DNA from: Meandrina meandrites
Lineage: Eukaryota > Cnidaria > Anthozoa > Scleractinia > Meandrinidae
Direction of reading: 5' to 3'
DNA: 64,000 bases
Assembly: GCA_963693305.1 (NCBI GenBank)
Contig: OY855912.1
Span: 633,501 to 697,500 of the forward strand
A program made the position numbers and the translations under genes. Positions 61,174-64,000 of this stretch are shown here, one piece after another; positions within the stretch are counted from its first letter, which is position 1, and each line of letters opens with the position of its first letter. The notes under the pieces were generated by a model. The model did no database searches and had not been told where the DNA came from. It saw only the letters and a program-made list of their open reading frames with translations.

Positions 61174-61372
61174 ATGGCAAATCCTTTATTTGACGAATTT
61201 CTGCACCCAAATTTCGAAGCTGAAGATCAACTTTATTCATCATTTATCACTAATTTTGTAGTCAACGCTTTCTCATCCTATTATACACCGCCGTCATGTT
61301 GAACATTTTAACAATCCACGCGATGAGAAAAACATCTGCGTTGCCAATGAATTTAAAAACATTGCTCCTGAG

Positions 61373-61408
<36 letters not shown>

Positions 61409-61420
61409 GGTTACTGGTTA
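61174..61420 (+). pseudogene. GPCR pseudogene fragment ending in a CTG repeat
   Basis: ATG at 61174, then FDEFLHPNFEAEDQLY and VVNAFSS, which match the N-terminus of the copies at 56376 and 59557. A few extra bases after TTCTCATCC shift the frame inside TM1. Homology resumes (ATGTTGAACATTTTAACAATCC) to the start of TM2, then dissolves into (CTG)n at 61374-61402. Nothing of TM3-TM7 follows. Confidence 0.85.
61374..61402 (+). repeat. (CTG)n trinucleotide repeat
   Basis: About ten CTG units sit at the point where the third receptor copy loses homology, in what was the Leu-Ser-Leu-Ala segment of TM2. Confidence 0.95.
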
Positions 61421-62880
61421 TTTGGTAAGTACAAAGTAAAAATAATTTATACGCATAAGTACGTTTTTCAAGTGGTTTTATTTGTTGCAAGTGAAATATA
61501 ATTTCAATAACAAAATTCGTGCATTTTTCTACAATTCGTATTTAAGAGGCGACATACCAACGGTAGTTACAACTCAAAGTAAAATAGTAATGTAATATTT
61601 TATGCACTCTAAAGGAATTTTTAAGCAAACTTCTCTTAGTTTCCTATTACTATAATTTCACCTTTTTAGGTTGAAGTCCCCAATTAGTACAGTGTTTTCC
61701 CTATGTTTAATTGGCAGTTTTCACTGTCACGCCGCAAAACGTAAATCCAAAACTATTGAGTGAAAAAACTCAAGAATATTACAGGTTGTAGAATATTACC
61801 AGATATTCTGTTTGTCCAAGTCTCGGGTTTGTACGGTATTCCGTATTCGAGTTATCTGTCAGAATGTTCCACACAAATTTACACAGCACAGTTTGGATGC
61901 AAATGGGCACCAACATGGCGGCCAGAAATCAATGAAAACATCTGGAATTCACTTCTGCTAAAAAAGGCAGTCATATCACTCCCATGAACAAGTTAGCATT
62001 CACATAAACACTTCTCGCAATACCTCAGCAGTTAAGATTGTTAAAAATCACAGGACGAGACATTATTTTTAAGTATTCGTGACAGCCTTCTGGCGGTCAT
62101 CTTGTGAAATTAATTCCGAAATTCAAAATGATCAATTTCCTAAAAGACGGCGGCTGCTATCGAACTAAAAACCTTCAACAACATATATGTTAAGGATGAA
62201 TAAAAACTCGACACGTTGTCAAAGTATTGTTATTATTATTATTGATCACATCGTAGTAAAATACAAATACGACCGTGCAAGCAAATCGACTCAAGTGTTG
62301 AGGCAAATAAATAGTTAGATATGCTAATTGTAAGTCTTGTTTTAGGAAGTTACAAAAATCCTTTATATTTGTCAAAATTTGTTCCTGCTCTTTGTATACC
62401 AGCATAGGTCTAATTCATTGCTACAGAATATAAACAGTCTCCCAAGTCAGTGGAAAAGACTAAAGAATGTCTCAGAAGCGCTGAAATATCCAAATCCGGC
62501 TTACTACACTAGTATCTGCAGGCTATCCCCCCCTGGGAGGGCGGGGGGGGGGGGTACTCTCCCATATATGGGCTTTATAGCTTTGTGGCACGGGATAGGA
62601 AATGGTTTTTAGGTTCTCGGTTCTTCAACTAGGGTATAATTTTTGCTCCTTTTGACATTGTGTTCTCGGTGTTATTTAGATATCAGCTAAAATGAATGCT
62701 CAACTAAACGTAACGAAACAAAAAAGGTCTGTTCAAACTATAAACTATCCGTTCAACTAGTAGCAAAGCGATTTTGTAAAGATTTGTGTTTTGCCATGCC
62801 CGGTTAACCGTTATTTGGATACTTCTCCTTGAATAGGGTGTCATTTTTCGGATTTGGTCCTTAGAAAAGGTATCAATTTT
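61421..62880. other. Non-genic region right of the receptor cluster
   Basis: Contains the copy of the TTTTCACTGTCACGC/TTTGTCCAAGTCTC repeat (61720-61850, compare 8060-8200), a short ATT microsatellite near 62228, and a poly-G run at 62542-62554. No gene recognised. Confidence 0.5.
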
Positions 62881-63630
62881 CGTTTTCCTTAAATAGGGTC
62901 AGGGTTTAAGAACCTTCACAGCCCTCCCCTAACCCTAACCCTAACCCTAACCTAACCCATCGAGCGCGCGCGCTGAGAAAACTTTCCAAACAAATACAGG
63001 GCTGCTAGCTGTTCAGATAACTTCGCTCGCAGTTTACTCTCTCAAATGATCGGTGACCCCCAATTTTTTTTTGATAGACAGCTTTGTTTTGCGATTCTCG
63101 ACAGATTGTAAAAAAATGAACAAAAAGTCAATGTTGGAAGTCTACAAGTTTCTAACTTTTTTGCCCATGCGGCATCAAATCTTGCCCATCTTTCAACTGC
63201 CAGGCGAGTGCAAATGTGATCACTAAACGATTAGATTTTCTAAAGGAACATCACCAGTTGAATCAATTTGCTTAATAGATCCCCTTAAACAATATTTAGA
63301 CAAGAAAATTGCATTTCATGAATTTATTCGCATTATTTTTGAGCAAACAGACACTGTCGCCATTGTCAGAAACGAAGGCCGATTTATAAGATTTTAAGGT
63401 GATCTTTCGGACATCTTATCTCCGAAACGAATTCGGTGACCCCCCAATTTTTTTACATTTCTGACATGAGTAACCCATAAACTCACAGTGGTGAAAGTTT
63501 TAGAAAAATGTCAATGTTGGAAGATTTTCGCGCGAACGTCCTTAAATAGGGTCAGGGTTTAAGAACCTTCACAGCCCTCCCCTATCCGAAATTTATGGGA
63601 GTACGCTCCGCAACCGGGAGTCTATCAAGT
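62881..63630. repeat. Internally repeated segment with interstitial telomere repeat
   Basis: AAATAGGGTCAGGGTTTAAG with AACCTTCACAGCCCTCCCCT occurs at about 62890-62930 and again at 63543-63583. CGGTGACCCCCAATTTTTTT occurs near 63051 and 63433, and GTCAATGTTGGAAG near 63127 and 63510. At 62927-62958 the first copy runs into about five CCCTAA units. Confidence 0.8.
62927..62958 (-). repeat. Interstitial (TTAGGG)n telomere-like tract
   Basis: Four perfect CCCTAA units, then CCTAA and CCC. TTAGGG is the animal telomere repeat. The tract is short and lies inside a dispersed repeat, so it need not mark a chromosome end. Confidence 0.85.
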
Positions 63631-63634
63631 TTAT

Positions 63635-63989
63635 TCAACGAATATAAACCTTCCAGAAGTCTCCAGAAGACGGCGTAATTTGAAAATCATCACATTCCCA
63701 TCTGTTGGAAGATGAAACGGTGACCCAGTGGTATAAACTCTTTATAAAAGCTGGGTGGTCGTACAATTCACGCATTCCTTGATGACCCCATTTAGCAGAG
63801 TAATACCGTTGATCGTCCATTCCCCATTTAACACAGTCCCGTGAGAGATAGGAGTTGTCATCTGCCATTCGAACAAATGATCCACAGGCTGCTGGCATGG
63901 CTTCCGTTTGACCCGTGAAGTACTGGACCACAGCTTCACCAGTGCTGTTAGTGACTGTGGTTACGTGGAACGTACGTCCACGTTGTTTC
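63635..63989 (-). CDS. Terminal exon of an unrecognised, probably extracellular protein
   Basis: A 118-codon exon ends at TGA (63637-63635). A plausible acceptor (TTCCACTGCAG) precedes 63989, and one base completes the previous codon. The product includes a glycosylation site (TNSTG), AACGSFVRMADDN, LSRDCVKWG, HWVTVSS and NRWECDDF, and ends SSGDFWKVYIR. The three spaced Cys and the Trp/Tyr/Gly richness suggest a folded extracellular domain. It vaguely recalls fibrinogen-like or coral skeletal-matrix proteins, but I cannot confirm that from memory. The upstream part of the gene lies outside the window. Confidence 0.6.
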
Positions 63990-64000
63990 CTGCAGTGGAA

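Overview
This looks like nuclear DNA from a cnidarian, most likely an anthozoan and probably a stony coral. The genes are intron-rich, the sequence is AT-rich, and CpG-rich patches, short inverted-repeat elements and tRNA-derived SINEs are scattered throughout. The rhodopsin-type receptors at the right end resemble lineage-specific receptor clusters known from corals. The taxon is inferred from style and gene content; nothing here names the species.

Layout. (1) 1-7117, minus strand: most of an RMDN1-type TPR gene, running off the left edge. (2) 10.6-15.6 kb, plus strand: a complete two-exon FOXJ1 forkhead gene, with paired AGCAAC/CCAAT boxes upstream and a 3-kb intron. (3) 18.3-24.6 kb, minus strand: a complete 11-exon F-box/WD40 gene of 472 codons, tail-to-tail with FOXJ1. 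(4) 24.8-35 kb: a dense block of nested mobile elements, including two nested TIR elements with perfect 9-bp target duplications, a large foldback, several palindromic MITEs and a broken non-LTR retrotransposon. (5) 35.7-41.1 kb: three small intronless-looking genes (86-98 codons), each with one N-terminal membrane helix and a short polar tail; none is recognised. (6) 42.9-52.9 kb, minus strand: a complete 11-exon PLA2G6 (iPLA2-beta) gene of 845 codons. (7) 53.7-55.2 kb: a TTAA-flanked element next to an unusual foldback built from ATCGAT-rich repeats. (8) 56.4-61.4 kb, plus strand: three related receptor copies in graded decay (one full-length ORF whose expected ATG is GTG, one internally deleted, one truncated at a CTG repeat). 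(9) 62.9-64 kb: an interstitial telomere-like repeat and the last exon of an unrecognised, probably extracellular protein on the minus strand.

The conserved genes do unrelated jobs (mitochondrial/microtubule-associated TPR protein, ciliogenesis factor, ubiquitin-ligase adaptor, phospholipase), so there is no operon-like logic. The most interesting material is the cluster of three small membrane proteins, the receptor decay series and the repeat architecture. Exon boundaries were assigned by hand from reading frame, GT/AG sites and remembered family sequences, and phases were checked to add up.
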